A DNA stretch of 64,000 nt from CAIWHR01 sp963846855 (GCA_963846855.1 CAWJXK010000007.1:1-64000), one strand, 5' to 3'. Counted from the first letter of the stretch, positions 35,172-44,474 are shown. A program made the numbers and translations. Notes: generated by a model not told the origin, from the sequence alone.

Positions 35172-36338
35172 ATGGCCATCCCGTTCAGCTACATCGTGCG
35201 CAACGTCGGTGCGCGCAAGCTCACGACGGCGCTGACCGCGGGCGGGATGGCGCTCGTCGTCTACGTGTTCGCGACGGTACTGATGCTGGCGGCGGGGCTC
35301 GAGAAGACGCTGGTGTCGACCGGGCAGGACGATAACGTCGTCGTGATCCGACGCTCGGCGCAGACCGAGATCCAGTCGGGAGTCGACCGTCGCCAGGCGA
35401 GCATCGTCAGCAGCCTTCCCGATATTGCGGTCGGGCAGGACGGCGAGCGCCTGATCTCGAAGGAGCCCGTCGTGCTCATCAACCTGCAGAAGCGCGGCAC
35501 GAACAAGCCGTCGAACGTCGTGATCCGGGGCGTGACGCCCGCCGGGCTGACGTTGCGGCCGCAGGTCGAGCTCGTCGAGGGGCGGATGTTCCGACCGGGG
35601 ACCTCGGAAGTGATTGCGGGACGCGCGATCGCCAACGGCTTTCAGGGTGCCGGCGTCGGCGAGACGCTGCGTTTCGCGTCGCGCGACTGGACGGTCGTCG
35701 GGATGTTCGACGCGGGGCACACGGGCTTCGACTCGGAGATCTGGGGCGACGCCGAGCAGATGCTGCAGGCGTTCCGTCGTCTCGGATTCTCGGTGGTGAT
35801 CTTCAGGCTCGCCGATACCGATCGATTCGATGCGGTGAAGAAGGAGCTCGAGTCCGATCCGCGACTTACGGTCGAGGCCAAGCGCGAGACGCGCTTCTAC
35901 GCCGACCAGTCGGAAGCGCTGTCGAAGTTCATCAGCTACCTCGGCACGACGATCTCGGTGATCTTCTCGATCGGGGCGATCATCGGCGCGATGATCACGA
36001 TGTATGCGAGCGTCGCCTCGCGCACCGGCGAGATCGGCACGCTGCGCGCGCTCGGCTTTTCCCGTGCGGCGATCCTCGCGGCGTTCCTGGTCGAGGCGCT
36101 GCTGTTGGGCCTCCTGGGTGGGATCTTCGGCCTCGCCGCCGCGTCCGCCATGCAGGCGATCTCGATCTCGACGATGAATTTCCAGACGTTCGCGGAGCTC
36201 GCGTTCTCGTTCACGCTGACGCCGAGGATCATCGTCGCGTCGCTGCTGTTCGCGCTGGCGATGGGGTTCATCGGCGGATTCCTGCCGGCGGTGCGTGCTG
36301 CGCGGTTGAAGATTGTCGACGCGTTGCGGGCGGCATGA
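35172..36338 (+). CDS. FtsX-fold ABC permease, second of two
   Basis: 388 aa, same architecture as the first permease but diverged: N-terminal helix (GGMALVVYVFATVLMLAAGL), large periplasmic domain, then three helices (TTISVIFSIGAIIGAMITMY, AAFLVEALLLGLLGGIFGLA, IIVASLLFALAMGFIGGFLP), with the signature RTGEIGTLRALGFSRAAILA. A charged end (AARLKIVDALRAA) mirrors that of permease 1 (ARVRIVDGLRAVA), which supports a common origin by duplication. The repeat block separates the two genes and has pushed the operon apart by ~470 bp. Confidence 0.9.
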   Translation: MAIPFSYIVRNVGARKLTTALTAGGMALVVYVFATVLMLAAGLEKTLVSTGQDDNVVVIRRSAQTEIQSGVDRRQASIVSSLPDIAVGQDGERLISKEPVVLINLQKRGTNKPSNVVIRGVTPAGLTLRPQVELVEGRMFRPGTSEVIAGRAIANGFQGAGVGETLRFASRDWTVVGMFDAGHTGFDSEIWGDAEQMLQAFRRLGFSVVIFRLADTDRFDAVKKELESDPRLTVEAKRETRFYADQSEALSKFISYLGTTISVIFSIGAIIGAMITMYASVASRTGEIGTLRALGFSRAAILAAFLVEALLLGLLGGIFGLAAASAMQAISISTMNFQTFAELAFSFTLTPRIIVASLLFALAMGFIGGFLPAVRAARLKIVDALRAA

Positions 36339-36345
36339 CCAAGCG

Positions 36346-37245
36346 ATGAAGCGTCGCGTCAAGGCCCCCGCATCGCTGTTCGTCATCGCCTCCGTGATAT
36401 GGGGATCGACCTGGCTCGCGATCACGTTCCAGCTGGGCGACGTCGCGCCGGAGGTCTCCCTCACCTACCGGTTCGCCCTCGCCGCCGCGCTGATCGCGCT
36501 CGGCTGCAAGGCCACCGGGCGCTCGCTGCGGTTTCCGCTTCGCGTGCATGGGCTGCTGGCCGCGCAGGGTGCGCTGATGTTCGGCTTCAATTACATCGCG
36601 GTCTACCGCGCCGAGCTGTATGTCGCCTCCGGGCTCGTCGCCGTGCTGTTCTCGACGATGGTGTTCATGAGCCTCGTCGGAGCGTGGCTTGCGTTCGGGA
36701 CGCGGATTACCCGGAGCGCCGTCGTCGGAGCGTCGCTCGGCGTCGGCGGCGTCGTGCTGCTCTTCCTGCCCGAGATCCTCGCCGCGCAGAACGGCGGGAA
36801 TGCGGCGACGGGGATCGCGCTGGGGCTGGGCGCCGCGCTGATCGCCACCCTCGGCAATCTGGTCACGATGCGGATGCAGCGTCGCGAGCTTCCCATCTTC
36901 GAGACGACCGCATGGGGGATGGCGTACGGCGCCGCGCTTTCCGCGCTCATCGCGACGCTCATGGGCGCGTCATGGACATTCGACGTGCACACCCCCTACG
37001 TGCTGTCGCTCGCCTATCTCGCGGTGTTCGGCAGCGTGGTGGCCTTCGGCGCGTATCTCACGCTGCTGAAACAGGTCGGCGCCGGGCCGTCGTCGTACAC
37101 GAGCGTCGCGACACCGGTGGTGGCGATGCTGCTGTCGACGCTGTTCGAGGGATACCGCTGGAGCGCGCTCGCGCTGCTCGGCGTCGTGCTCGCTGCCGTC
37201 GGCAATGTGCTCGTCATTCGCCAGCGGGAGCGCGGTTCGCGCTAG
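36346..37245 (+). CDS. DMT-family (EamA) membrane exporter, second copy type
   Basis: 299 aa with ten hydrophobic segments in two EamA halves (SLFVIASVIWGSTWLAITFQ at the start; GIALGLGAALIATLGNLVTM at the midpoint; GYRWSALALLGVVLAAVGNV at the end). Only distantly similar to the exporter at 30479. Its ATG lies 7 bp after the permease stop, so it is transcribed with the ABC efflux operon, perhaps to export a related compound. Cargo not inferable. Confidence 0.88.
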   Translation: MKRRVKAPASLFVIASVIWGSTWLAITFQLGDVAPEVSLTYRFALAAALIALGCKATGRSLRFPLRVHGLLAAQGALMFGFNYIAVYRAELYVASGLVAVLFSTMVFMSLVGAWLAFGTRITRSAVVGASLGVGGVVLLFLPEILAAQNGGNAATGIALGLGAALIATLGNLVTMRMQRRELPIFETTAWGMAYGAALSALIATLMGASWTFDVHTPYVLSLAYLAVFGSVVAFGAYLTLLKQVGAGPSSYTSVATPVVAMLLSTLFEGYRWSALALLGVVLAAVGNVLVIRQRERGSR

Positions 37246-37277
37246 CCGCGCGTCAATGGACCTTGTTCAGAGGTTCC

Positions 37278-38258
37278 CTAATCGAGCTGCAGTTTCGCGT
37301 CGGCGATCAGCTTCTTCCAGCGATCGAGGTCGGACTGGATCAGCGCGCCGAGGCGCTCCGGCGGGCCGGCGATGATCTCGGCGCCCTCGGCGTCGAGGCG
37401 CGCGCGGACGTCAGGCTGCGCCAGCACTTTCTGCGTTTCCGCATTGAGCCGCGTGACGATCTCGGGCGGCGTGCCGGCGGGCGCCACGACGCCCCAGTAG
37501 TTGATCACGCTGGCGTCGGCCACCCCTTCTTCCTGCCAGCTCGGCACGCCAGGCATCAGCGCGACGCGCTTCGGTCCGGTGACGGCGATCACCTTGACCC
37601 GGTTCTGCGCGAGCTGCGGCAGCGTCGCCGGAATCGACGCGGTGATCGCCTGGATCTGCCCGGCGAGCAGATCCTGCGTCGCGGGGGCGATGCCCTTGTA
37701 CGGAACGTGAACGATGTCGACGCCGGTGCGCAGCTTCAGGAGCTCCAGTGCGAGATGGTTGATGCTGCCCGTTCCCGCCGAGCCGTAGTTGAGCGTGCCG
37801 GGCTTCGCCTTCGCCAGCGCGATGAATTCGCGCATCGTCCCGGCCGGCACGTCCGCGTTGATGACGAATGCGAGCGGGCCCGCGGCGATCGGCGCGACGG
37901 GCGTGAATTGCCGGATCGGGTCGTAGCCCGGCGATCGCGACGCGGCGGCCACCGTCGTGAATGGCCCGGCGACGAACAACAGCGTGTAGCCGTCCGGCGC
38001 CGCTTTCGCGGCCTCGGCGGCGCCGATCGCGCCACCGGCGCCGGTGCGATTGTCGACGACGATCGAAGTGCCGAGCGCGTCGCCAAGCTTCTGCGCGACG
38101 AGGCGGGCGACGCTGTCGGTGCCGGCGCCGGGCGGAAACGGGACGATCAGCCGGATCGGCTTCGTCGGGTAGGCGCCCGACTGCGCGAATGCGGTGAGCG
38201 GCAGCGCCGAGACCAGCGCCGCCACGATCACGCAAAGGAGGCGCTTCAGCGTGATCAT
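37278..38258 (-). CDS. Bug-type tripartite-tricarboxylate receptor (periplasmic binding protein)
   Basis: 326 aa. Signal peptide (LKRLLCVIVAALVSALPLTA, cleavage after AFA), then family motifs YPTKPIRLIVPFPPGAGTDS, VVDNRTGAGGAIGAAEAAKA and YDPIRQFTPVAPIA. These solute receptors are hugely expanded in Burkholderiales and related betaproteobacteria. The TctA/TctB membrane genes are not adjacent, as is usual for orphan Bug proteins. Ligands are typically carboxylates or aromatic acids; not predictable here. ATG 38258 is chosen; upstream in-frame ATGs lie inside the panC-tail repeats. The repeats separate it from panC. Confidence 0.92.
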   Translation of the reverse strand: MITLKRLLCVIVAALVSALPLTAFAQSGAYPTKPIRLIVPFPPGAGTDSVARLVAQKLGDALGTSIVVDNRTGAGGAIGAAEAAKAAPDGYTLLFVAGPFTTVAAASRSPGYDPIRQFTPVAPIAAGPLAFVINADVPAGTMREFIALAKAKPGTLNYGSAGTGSINHLALELLKLRTGVDIVHVPYKGIAPATQDLLAGQIQAITASIPATLPQLAQNRVKVIAVTGPKRVALMPGVPSWQEEGVADASVINYWGVVAPAGTPPEIVTRLNAETQKVLAQPDVRARLDAEGAEIIAGPPERLGALIQSDLDRWKKLIADAKLQLD

Positions 38259-38274
38259 CTCGCGCCGCACGCGC

Positions 38275-38556
38275 TCAATCCTCGCCATCTTTCCGGATGA
38301 CATCCACATTATGGCTACGGCCGCTCGCATACGCTCCCTTGACGTTCGCTCCACTCACGTTAGCCTGCTCCACAATGTGGATGTCATGTACGTGGATCAA
38401 TCTTCCCCATCCTTTCCTGATGACATCACATTGTGGCTACGGCCGCTCGCTTCGCTCGCTTAACGTTCGCTGCGCTCACGTTAGCCTGCGCCGCAATGTG
38501 GACGTCATGAGATGTCTCAATCTTCGCCGTCCTTGCGGATGACATCCACATTGTCA
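38275..38556. repeat. Tandem panC-tail repeats with palindromic hairpins
   Basis: Three related ~38-bp segments start at 38275, 38397 and 38517, spaced 120-122 bp. Read on the minus strand each has AATGTGGATGTCATCC followed by about 20 bases ending in GATTGA. The one at 38517 is the functional 3' end of panC (NVDVIRKDGED then stop); the other two are diverged copies. Between them lie two ~90-bp inverted repeats (38297-38386 and 38420-38508) whose arms are ATGACATCCACATT and its complement, with inner arms GGCTACG / CGTTAGCC. A long imperfect hairpin is therefore possible after panC, between it and the receptor gene. Confidence 0.88.
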
Positions 38557-39374
38557 ATAAGGCGGGTCGAGCCCAGCGTTGCCGCGCCAAGCACGATCAG
38601 CAGATTCGGGTGGTCGTAGCCCTCGGGATGCGGAATGCGCAGCGCGAGTCCGTGCCGCACGGCGATGTAGTCGACTTTCCAGCCGCGCTTGGCGAGCTCC
38701 ATGCGTCCCGCGGCTTCGAGGTTCGCGTAGTCGGTGCGGCCGCCGGCGATCGCGGCGGCGATCCCGCTCAGCACGCGGTAGAGGTTCGGCGCCTCGGCAC
38801 GTTCGCCGGGCGAGAGATACGTGTTGCGCGACGCGAGTGCCAGCCCGTCGTCGGCGCGGATCGTTTCCGCCGGGACGATCTGGATCGGCAGGTTGAACTG
38901 CTGGACCATCCCGCGGACGATCTTGAGCTGCTGGCGGTCCTTCTTGCCGAAGACCGCGACGTCGGGCTGCACGAGGTTGAAGAGCTTCAGCACCACGGTG
39001 CACACGCCGTGGAAGAATCCAGGACGGGACGCGCCCTCGAGCTCCTCGGCGAGCGGCGGCGGCATCACGCGATAGACCTGCGGCGTTGGATACATCTCCT
39101 GGTCCTGCGGCGCGAACAGCACGTCGACGCCCTCGCGCTCGAGGCCCGCGCGGTCGGCGTCCAGCGTCCGCGGATAGCGGTCGAAATCCTCGTTTGGCCC
39201 AAACTGCAGCCGGTTGACGAAGATGCTGGTGACCACGACGTCGCCGTGCTGGCGCGCGATCCGGCACAGCGACAGGTGCCCGTCGTGCAGGTTGCCCATC
39301 GTCGGCACGAAGGCCACGCGACGGGCGCCCGCGAGGCGCTCGGCCAATTCCGCGGCGGTGCTCACGATTTCCAT
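38517..39374 (-). CDS. panC: Pantothenate synthetase (pantoate-beta-alanine ligase)
   Basis: 285 aa. Joins pantoate and beta-alanine with ATP, last step of pantothenate synthesis. Nucleotidyl-transferase-fold motifs FVPTMGNLHDGHLSL (HxGH-like) at about 24-38, IFVNRLQFGPNEDFDRYPRT, and FGKKDRQQLKIVRGMVQQF are typical. The C terminus ends NVDVIRKDGED, and that very end is echoed twice downstream. It follows panB by 79 bp on the same strand. Confidence 0.95.
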   Translation of the reverse strand: MEIVSTAAELAERLAGARRVAFVPTMGNLHDGHLSLCRIARQHGDVVVTSIFVNRLQFGPNEDFDRYPRTLDADRAGLEREGVDVLFAPQDQEMYPTPQVYRVMPPPLAEELEGASRPGFFHGVCTVVLKLFNLVQPDVAVFGKKDRQQLKIVRGMVQQFNLPIQIVPAETIRADDGLALASRNTYLSPGERAEAPNLYRVLSGIAAAIAGGRTDYANLEAAGRMELAKRGWKVDYIAVRHGLALRIPHPEGYDHPNLLIVLGAATLGSTRLIDNVDVIRKDGED

Positions 39375-39453
39375 CGGATTCTCCGTCGATCGTTGTTGCG
39401 GCGAGACCGAGCGTTGTTCCGGCGGACAAATGTCCGGGGCGTCGCTGGCCCGA

Positions 39454-40293
39454 TCAGAAGCAATGCTCGTCGGCGGGGAAGCTCCCGTCCTTCACGGCGC
39501 TCACGTACGCGGACAACGCGGCTGCCACGCTATCATGCCCCGCGAGGAAATTCCTGACGAAACGAGCGGGACGGCCGGGCGACAATCCGAGCGCGTCGTA
39601 GAGTACCAGCACCTGGCCCGAGCATTCCGGCCCGGCACCGATGCCGATCACGGGGATTCCCGCGGCGCGCGTAATCGCCGCGCCGACGCTGCGCGGCACG
39701 CATTCGATGATCAGCATCGCGGCGCCCGCGCGAGTCAGCGCGGCCAGGTCCGCCTGCAGGACGGCCGCCGCGTCGTCGGTCTTGCCCTGGATGCGGTATC
39801 CGCCGAGCGTGTTGACCGACTGCGGCTGCAGACCGATGTGGCCGCAGACCGGGACGCCGCGCGTGACGAGGAATTCGACGGTCGGGGCGAGCCATGCGCC
39901 GCCTTCGAGCTTGACCATCTGCGCGCCCGCCTTCAGCGCCACCGCGCATGCGGCGTAGGCCTGCTCGGGCCCCGCCTGGTAGCTCCCGAACGGAAGGTCG
40001 GCGATCACGAGCGCGCGCTCGCTGCCGGCGGCAACGCAGCGGGTGTGATAAAGCACGTCGGCGAGGTCGACCGGGAGCGTCGAGTCGTGCCCCTGGATCA
40101 CCATGCCGAGCGAGTCGCCAATTAACAGCACGTCGACGCCGGCGCGCTCGCACAACGCCGCGAAGCTCGCGTCGTAGGCGGTCAGCATCGCGATCTTGCG
40201 CCCCTCGGCCGCCATTTTCGCGACGGCGGGGACGGTCAGGCGCTTCGGCCGGTCGGCCGACGGAGCGGGATTGGCATAAGTGTTCATAGTCAC
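39454..40293 (-). CDS. panB: 3-methyl-2-oxobutanoate hydroxymethyltransferase
   Basis: 279 aa. First committed step of pantothenate synthesis: adds the hydroxymethyl of methylene-THF to 2-oxoisovalerate. The family features are visible: KIAMLTAYDASFAALCERAG, VLLIGDSLGMVIQGHDSTLP, GGYRIQGKTDDAA and the metal-binding Asp/Glu in VKLEGGAW. The ATG overlaps the kinase stop by four bases (40290-40293). Confidence 0.95.
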   Translation of the reverse strand: MTMNTYANPAPSADRPKRLTVPAVAKMAAEGRKIAMLTAYDASFAALCERAGVDVLLIGDSLGMVIQGHDSTLPVDLADVLYHTRCVAAGSERALVIADLPFGSYQAGPEQAYAACAVALKAGAQMVKLEGGAWLAPTVEFLVTRGVPVCGHIGLQPQSVNTLGGYRIQGKTDDAAAVLQADLAALTRAGAAMLIIECVPRSVGAAITRAAGIPVIGIGAGPECSGQVLVLYDALGLSPGRPARFVRNFLAGHDSVAAALSAYVSAVKDGSFPADEHCF

Positions 40294-40931
40294 GACGCCA
40301 GGTTGAAGAACTCACGCTGCCCGCGCATCGCGTTGACGTGCGCGACGAGCAGGTCGAAGTGATTCGGATCGTCGACGAAATTGAGCCGCTCGCTGTTGAC
40401 GATCAGCAGCGGCGCTGCCGTGTAACGGTAGAAGAAGCGACTGTACGCGTCGGCAAGGCGCGCGAGATATTGCGCCGGGATCGTTCGCTCGTAATCGACG
40501 CCGCGCCGGTGCACGCGCTCGACGAGCGTCTCGACCGGCGCCTGGAGGTAGATGACGAGGTCGGGCAGCGGCGCTTCGAGCCGGAGCTGCGCGTAGACCT
40601 TGTCGTAGAGCCCGTACTCGGCGTCGTCGAGATTGAGGCGGGCGAACAGAGGATCCTTGTCGAGCAGGAAATCGCCGACGATCGTGCGCCCGAACAGGTC
40701 GATCTGGCCGATACCGCGCAGCAGGTCGACGCGCTGAAACAGGAAATTGAGCTGGGTGGGCAGCGCGTAGCGCGCCATGTTCTCGTAGAACCGCCCGAGG
40801 AATGGGTTGTCCTCGGGCCGCTCGAGCAAAGCGTCGCCGTCGACGTGGTGGGCGAGTGCCCGCGCGAGGCTCGTCTTGCCGGCGCCGATCGGGCCTTCGA
40901 CGACGACGTAGCGGCACTTGGCGAGATCCAT
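40290..40931 (-). CDS. Deoxynucleoside (deoxyguanosine/deoxyadenosine-type) kinase
   Basis: 213 aa. P-loop EGPIGAGKTSLARALAHH at about residues 12-28, the ERS/DR-like region FLFQRVDLLRGIGQ, and IYLQAPVETLVERVHRRGVD with the LID Arg residues. This family phosphorylates deoxynucleosides for salvage. Its place between folK and panB is a conserved betaproteobacterial arrangement. Its ATG lies 12 bp after the folK stop and its own stop overlaps panB, so pcnB-folK-kinase-panB is one transcript. Confidence 0.9.
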   Translation of the reverse strand: MDLAKCRYVVVEGPIGAGKTSLARALAHHVDGDALLERPEDNPFLGRFYENMARYALPTQLNFLFQRVDLLRGIGQIDLFGRTIVGDFLLDKDPLFARLNLDDAEYGLYDKVYAQLRLEAPLPDLVIYLQAPVETLVERVHRRGVDYERTIPAQYLARLADAYSRFFYRYTAAPLLIVNSERLNFVDDPNHFDLLVAHVNAMRGQREFFNLAS

Positions 40932-40943
40932 CGTGGCGACCGG

Positions 40944-41456
40944 TCAGGACAATGCGTGGCTGCGGGTGGGGGCAATGCGCTGGCCGCGCACGCCGCGGAG
41001 AAACCGTCGTGCGAGACCGCGCCCGGGAATCGTCACCGTCGGCGCAAGGTCGGCCAGCGGACGCAGCACGAACGCGCGCTCGTGCATGCGCGGATGCGGG
41101 ATGACGAGCCCGTGCAAGGCGGCGCGACGGCGGCCGTATAGTAGCAAATCGAGGTCGAGGGTTCGTGGCAGGTTGCGCTCATGTTCGTGCTCGCGCCGGC
41201 GCCTCTGCCGGCGCTCGATCCGCTGCAGCGCGGCCAGCAGCGCCTGCGGCCTCAGCGACGTTTGCACGCACGCGACCGCGTTCACGTAATCGGGCTGCGC
41301 CACGACGCTGTCGACAGGAGCGCTCGCGTAATTGCCGGACCAGCCGACGAGGCGAACCCCAGGCAGCCGCGAGAGCGCATGGAGCGCGTGCGCCAGCCGG
41401 CGGCGCGGGTGGGCGAGATTACTGCCCAGCCCGATGAAGGCGGTCACGGCGCTCAC
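40944..41456 (-). CDS. folK: 7,8-dihydro-6-hydroxymethylpterin pyrophosphokinase
   Basis: 170 aa from GTG 41456, whose GTGA overlaps the pcnB stop; GTG 41447 is an alternative. HPPK motifs: AFIGLGSNLAHPRRRLAHAL at the start, RTLDLDLLLYGR (metal-binding Asp pair) and IPHPRMHERAFVLRPLADLA. It transfers pyrophosphate from ATP to the pterin in folate synthesis. Note that an Arg-rich stretch (QRIERRQRRRREHEHERNLP) precedes the Asp motif. Confidence 0.92.
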   Translation of the reverse strand: MSAVTAFIGLGSNLAHPRRRLAHALHALSRLPGVRLVGWSGNYASAPVDSVVAQPDYVNAVACVQTSLRPQALLAALQRIERRQRRRREHEHERNLPRTLDLDLLLYGRRRAALHGLVIPHPRMHERAFVLRPLADLAPTVTIPGRGLARRFLRGVRGQRIAPTRSHALS

Positions 41457-42817
41457 TCCGGCGCGGCGTCGGATGCGTCGGGCGGAGCCTCGCCGTCCTC
41501 GCGGTGCCTGCGCCCGCGCCCGCGCGAGCGGCGGCGCTTCTTCGGCCCTTCGCCCGGCCTCAGCATGGATTCGCGCTCGGCGTGCGGTGCGCTGGCGAAG
41601 CGATGCCACCAGTCGGGAAGTTCGGCGAGCGCGCCGTCGAGCTCGCCACTCTCGCCGCGCAGCACCAGGAAATCCCATCCGGCGCGGTAGCTTGGATGCT
41701 CGAGCAGCCGGAACGGCCGCTGGCCGGAGCGTTGCTCGAAGCGCGTCTGCAGCGACCAGATCTCCTTGATCGTGGCCTCGAAACGGCGCGGGATCGCGAG
41801 CTTGTCGGCTTGCCGCCCCAGTACCGCGTCCATCGCCTCGAACAGCGCCGGCATCGGCCGCTCGCCGCGCGCCTTCGCGGCGTTCCACGTCGTGAGCACC
41901 TCGTGCCAGAGCAGCGCGGCGAACAGGAATCCCGGCGACACCGGACGATCGGCGCGCACACGCTCATCGGTGCTGGCGAGCGCCAGCTCGATGAAACGGT
42001 GGCCGAGCGGCTGCTCGACGATCATGTCGAGCAGCGGCAGCAGCCCGTGCGCGAGACCGTGCGCGCGGAGGCTCTTCACGGTCTCCGACGCATGTCCCGA
42101 GAGAAGGAGCTTCTGCATCTCGTCGAACAGGCGCGCCGGCGGCACGTTCTGCATCAGCGCGGCGAGCTTGGGAATCGGCGCCGCGGTCTTCGGGTCGATC
42201 GCGACGCCGAGCTTCGCCGCGAGGCGGACGGCGCGCAGCATCCGCACCGGATCCTCGCGATAGCGGGTGACCGGCGGTCCGATGAGCTTCAGCCGCCGCG
42301 CGCGGATGTCGGCGACCCCGCTGACGAAATCGCGGATTTCCTCCGATTCCGGATCGAAATAGAGGGCGTTGATCGTGAAGTCGCGGCGCGCCGCATCCTC
42401 GGCGTGCGAGCCGTAGACGTTGTCGGAAAGGAGCCGCCCATGCTCGTCGGTCGCGTCGTCACCGGTCTGCGCGGCGCGAAACGTCGAGACTTCGAGGATT
42501 TCCGGCCCGGAATGCACGTGCACCAGGCGAAAGCGGCGGCCAATGATGTAGGCGCGGCGAAAGAGCGGCTTCACGTCCTCCGGATGCGCGTCGGTCGCGA
42601 TGTCGAAATCCTTGGGCACGATGCCGAGCAGCAGGTCGCGGACCGCGCCGCCCACGACATACGCCTTGAATCCGGCGCCTTGCAGCTTGCGGATGACGTC
42701 CTGTGCGCCGCGGGAGAGCTGATTGCGCCGGAGCGGGTGATCGCCCGGGCCGTAGACGCGGACACGGCCGGGCTTGCTCTTGCCGGGCATCAGTCGCGCG
42801 AACAGGCGTCGGATCAT
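41453..42817 (-). CDS. pcnB: Poly(A) polymerase I
   Basis: 454 aa. The nucleotidyl-transferase head has VVGGAVRDLLLGIVPKDFDI with the catalytic Asp pair in DFDIATDAHPEDVKPL, then RRDFTINALYFDP and YREDPVRMLRAVRLAAKLG. The basic C-terminal tail (RPGEGPKKRRRSRGRGRRHR) is typical of bacterial PAP I rather than CCA-adding enzymes. It adds 3' poly(A) tails that mark RNAs for decay. The ATG 42817 is preferred; in-frame sequence further up to 43117 is Arg/Pro-rich and looks non-coding. First gene of the pcnB-folK-kinase-panB-panC operon. Confidence 0.93.
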   Translation of the reverse strand: MIRRLFARLMPGKSKPGRVRVYGPGDHPLRRNQLSRGAQDVIRKLQGAGFKAYVVGGAVRDLLLGIVPKDFDIATDAHPEDVKPLFRRAYIIGRRFRLVHVHSGPEILEVSTFRAAQTGDDATDEHGRLLSDNVYGSHAEDAARRDFTINALYFDPESEEIRDFVSGVADIRARRLKLIGPPVTRYREDPVRMLRAVRLAAKLGVAIDPKTAAPIPKLAALMQNVPPARLFDEMQKLLLSGHASETVKSLRAHGLAHGLLPLLDMIVEQPLGHRFIELALASTDERVRADRPVSPGFLFAALLWHEVLTTWNAAKARGERPMPALFEAMDAVLGRQADKLAIPRRFEATIKEIWSLQTRFEQRSGQRPFRLLEHPSYRAGWDFLVLRGESGELDGALAELPDWWHRFASAPHAERESMLRPGEGPKKRRRSRGRGRRHREDGEAPPDASDAAPE

Positions 42818-43217
42818 TGTGCGTCGGGGTCGGCGGAGGCGGCCGGAAGGCCGACTGCCGGCAGTTGCGGCGAGGGGCGGCATGCGGCAAAAGGTCGCCG
42901 GGCGCCGCGGCGGAGAGCGGTCATCGAACGGGCCGCGATCATAGCATGGCGTGCCGGAGGCTCCGTGGCGGTGGTGGCCCGATGGCAGGATCGCGTCGAA
43001 TCGACGATAATGTCGGCCAGGCAGAATTGCCGGAAAGCGCGCAGGAGCGAGCGACACTTCCCGGTCCCGCGCGCTGCGGCGGCAGCTTCCCGTGCGCCGG
43101 GATTCGATTCCGGTCATCCCCGTTTCCCATCACCCGCAGCCTACAGTTCGCGACGTCCGCGCCGGCAACGGCCGCGTCCGGTGCCGGACCGATTCGCCGC
43201 AATGCCCAGGAGAGCCC
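42818..43217. other. Divergent promoter region between pcnB and icd (400 bp)
   Basis: pcnB runs left from 42817 and icd right from 43218, so both promoters must lie here. I see no additional gene. No convincing promoter pair, operator palindrome or terminator stood out by eye. Confidence 0.5.
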
Positions 43218-44474
43218 ATGACTTACCAGCACGTGAAGATCCCGGCCGGTGGCCAGAAGATCACCGTCAACAAGGATTTCAGCCTCACCGTTCCCGACGC
43301 ACCGATCATTCCCTTCATCGAGGGCGATGGCACGGGATTGGACATCACGCCGGTGATGATCAAGGTCGTCGACGCGGCGGTTGCGAAGGCCTACGGCGGC
43401 AAGCGCAAGATCCACTGGATGGAGATCTACGCCGGCGAGAAGTCGACCAAGGTGTACGGCCCCGACGTCTGGCTGCCCGACGAGACGCTGGCGATCCTCA
43501 AGGACTACGTGGTGTCGATCAAGGGCCCGCTGACGACGCCTGTGGGCGGCGGCATCCGCTCACTCAACGTCGCGCTGCGCCAGCAGCTCGACCTGTACGT
43601 GTGCCTGCGCCCGATCCAGTACTTCAAGGGCGTGCCGTCTCCGGTCAAGGAGCCGGAGAAGACCAACATGGTGATCTTCCGCGAGAACTCGGAAGACATC
43701 TACGCCGGCATCGAATGGGAGGCCGAATCGGCGCCGGCGAAGAAACTCGTCGATTTCCTGATCAAGGAGATGGGCGTCAAGAAGATCCGCTTCCCGATGA
43801 CTTCCGGAATCGGCATCAAGCCGGTGTCGCGCGAAGGCACCGAGCGCCTCGTGCGCAAGGCGCTGCAGTACGCGATCGACAACGACAGGAAGTCGATGAC
43901 GCTGGTGCACAAGGGCAACATCATGAAGTTCACCGAGGGCGCGTTCCGCGACTGGGGGTACGGACTCGCCGTGAAGGAGTTCGGCGCGAAGCCGCTCGAC
44001 GGCGGTCCGTGGATGTCGTTCAGGAACCCGAAGTCGGGCAAGGACATCGTCGTCAAGGACGTCATTGCCGACGCTTTCCTGCAACAGATCCTGCTGCGCC
44101 CCGCCGAGTACGATGTCATCGCCACGCTGAACCTCAACGGCGACTACATCTCGGACGCGCTGGCGGCGCAGGTCGGCGGCATCGGCATCGCGCCGGGCGC
44201 GAACATGTCCGATTCGGTTGCGATGTTCGAGGCGACGCACGGCACTGCGCCGAAATATGCGGGCAAGGACTACGTGAACCCCGGCTCGGAAATCCTCTCC
44301 GCCGAGATGATGCTGGTCCACATGGGATGGAAGGAGGCGGCGGCGCTGATCGTCACGAGCCTCGAGAAGTCCATCGCCGACAAGGTTGTAACGTACGACT
44401 TTGCGCGGCTGATGCCCGGTGCCAAGCAGGTTTCGTGCTCCGGCTTCGGCGCGGCGATGATTGAACGCATGTAG
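43218..44474 (+). CDS. icd: NADP-dependent isocitrate dehydrogenase
   Basis: 418 aa. Converts isocitrate to 2-oxoglutarate in the TCA cycle. Substrate-binding segment RENSEDIYAGIEWEAES holds the Ser that AceK phosphorylates in enteric bacteria; the metal and cofactor segments are GDYISDALAAQVGGIGIAPG and ATHGTAPKYAGKDYVNPGSE. Start ATG 43218 follows CAGGAGAG. Flux here competes with isocitrate lyase encoded at 50544. A bidirectional hairpin at 44725-44754 ends the transcript. Confidence 0.96.
   Translation: MTYQHVKIPAGGQKITVNKDFSLTVPDAPIIPFIEGDGTGLDITPVMIKVVDAAVAKAYGGKRKIHWMEIYAGEKSTKVYGPDVWLPDETLAILKDYVVSIKGPLTTPVGGGIRSLNVALRQQLDLYVCLRPIQYFKGVPSPVKEPEKTNMVIFRENSEDIYAGIEWEAESAPAKKLVDFLIKEMGVKKIRFPMTSGIGIKPVSREGTERLVRKALQYAIDNDRKSMTLVHKGNIMKFTEGAFRDWGYGLAVKEFGAKPLDGGPWMSFRNPKSGKDIVVKDVIADAFLQQILLRPAEYDVIATLNLNGDYISDALAAQVGGIGIAPGANMSDSVAMFEATHGTAPKYAGKDYVNPGSEILSAEMMLVHMGWKEAAALIVTSLEKSIADKVVTYDFARLMPGAKQVSCSGFGAAMIERM

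Noticed and set aside
38297..38542. Possible small + strand gene across the panC-tail repeats
   Set aside because: Its content is only the repeat unit read in two copies; no ribosome site or domain.
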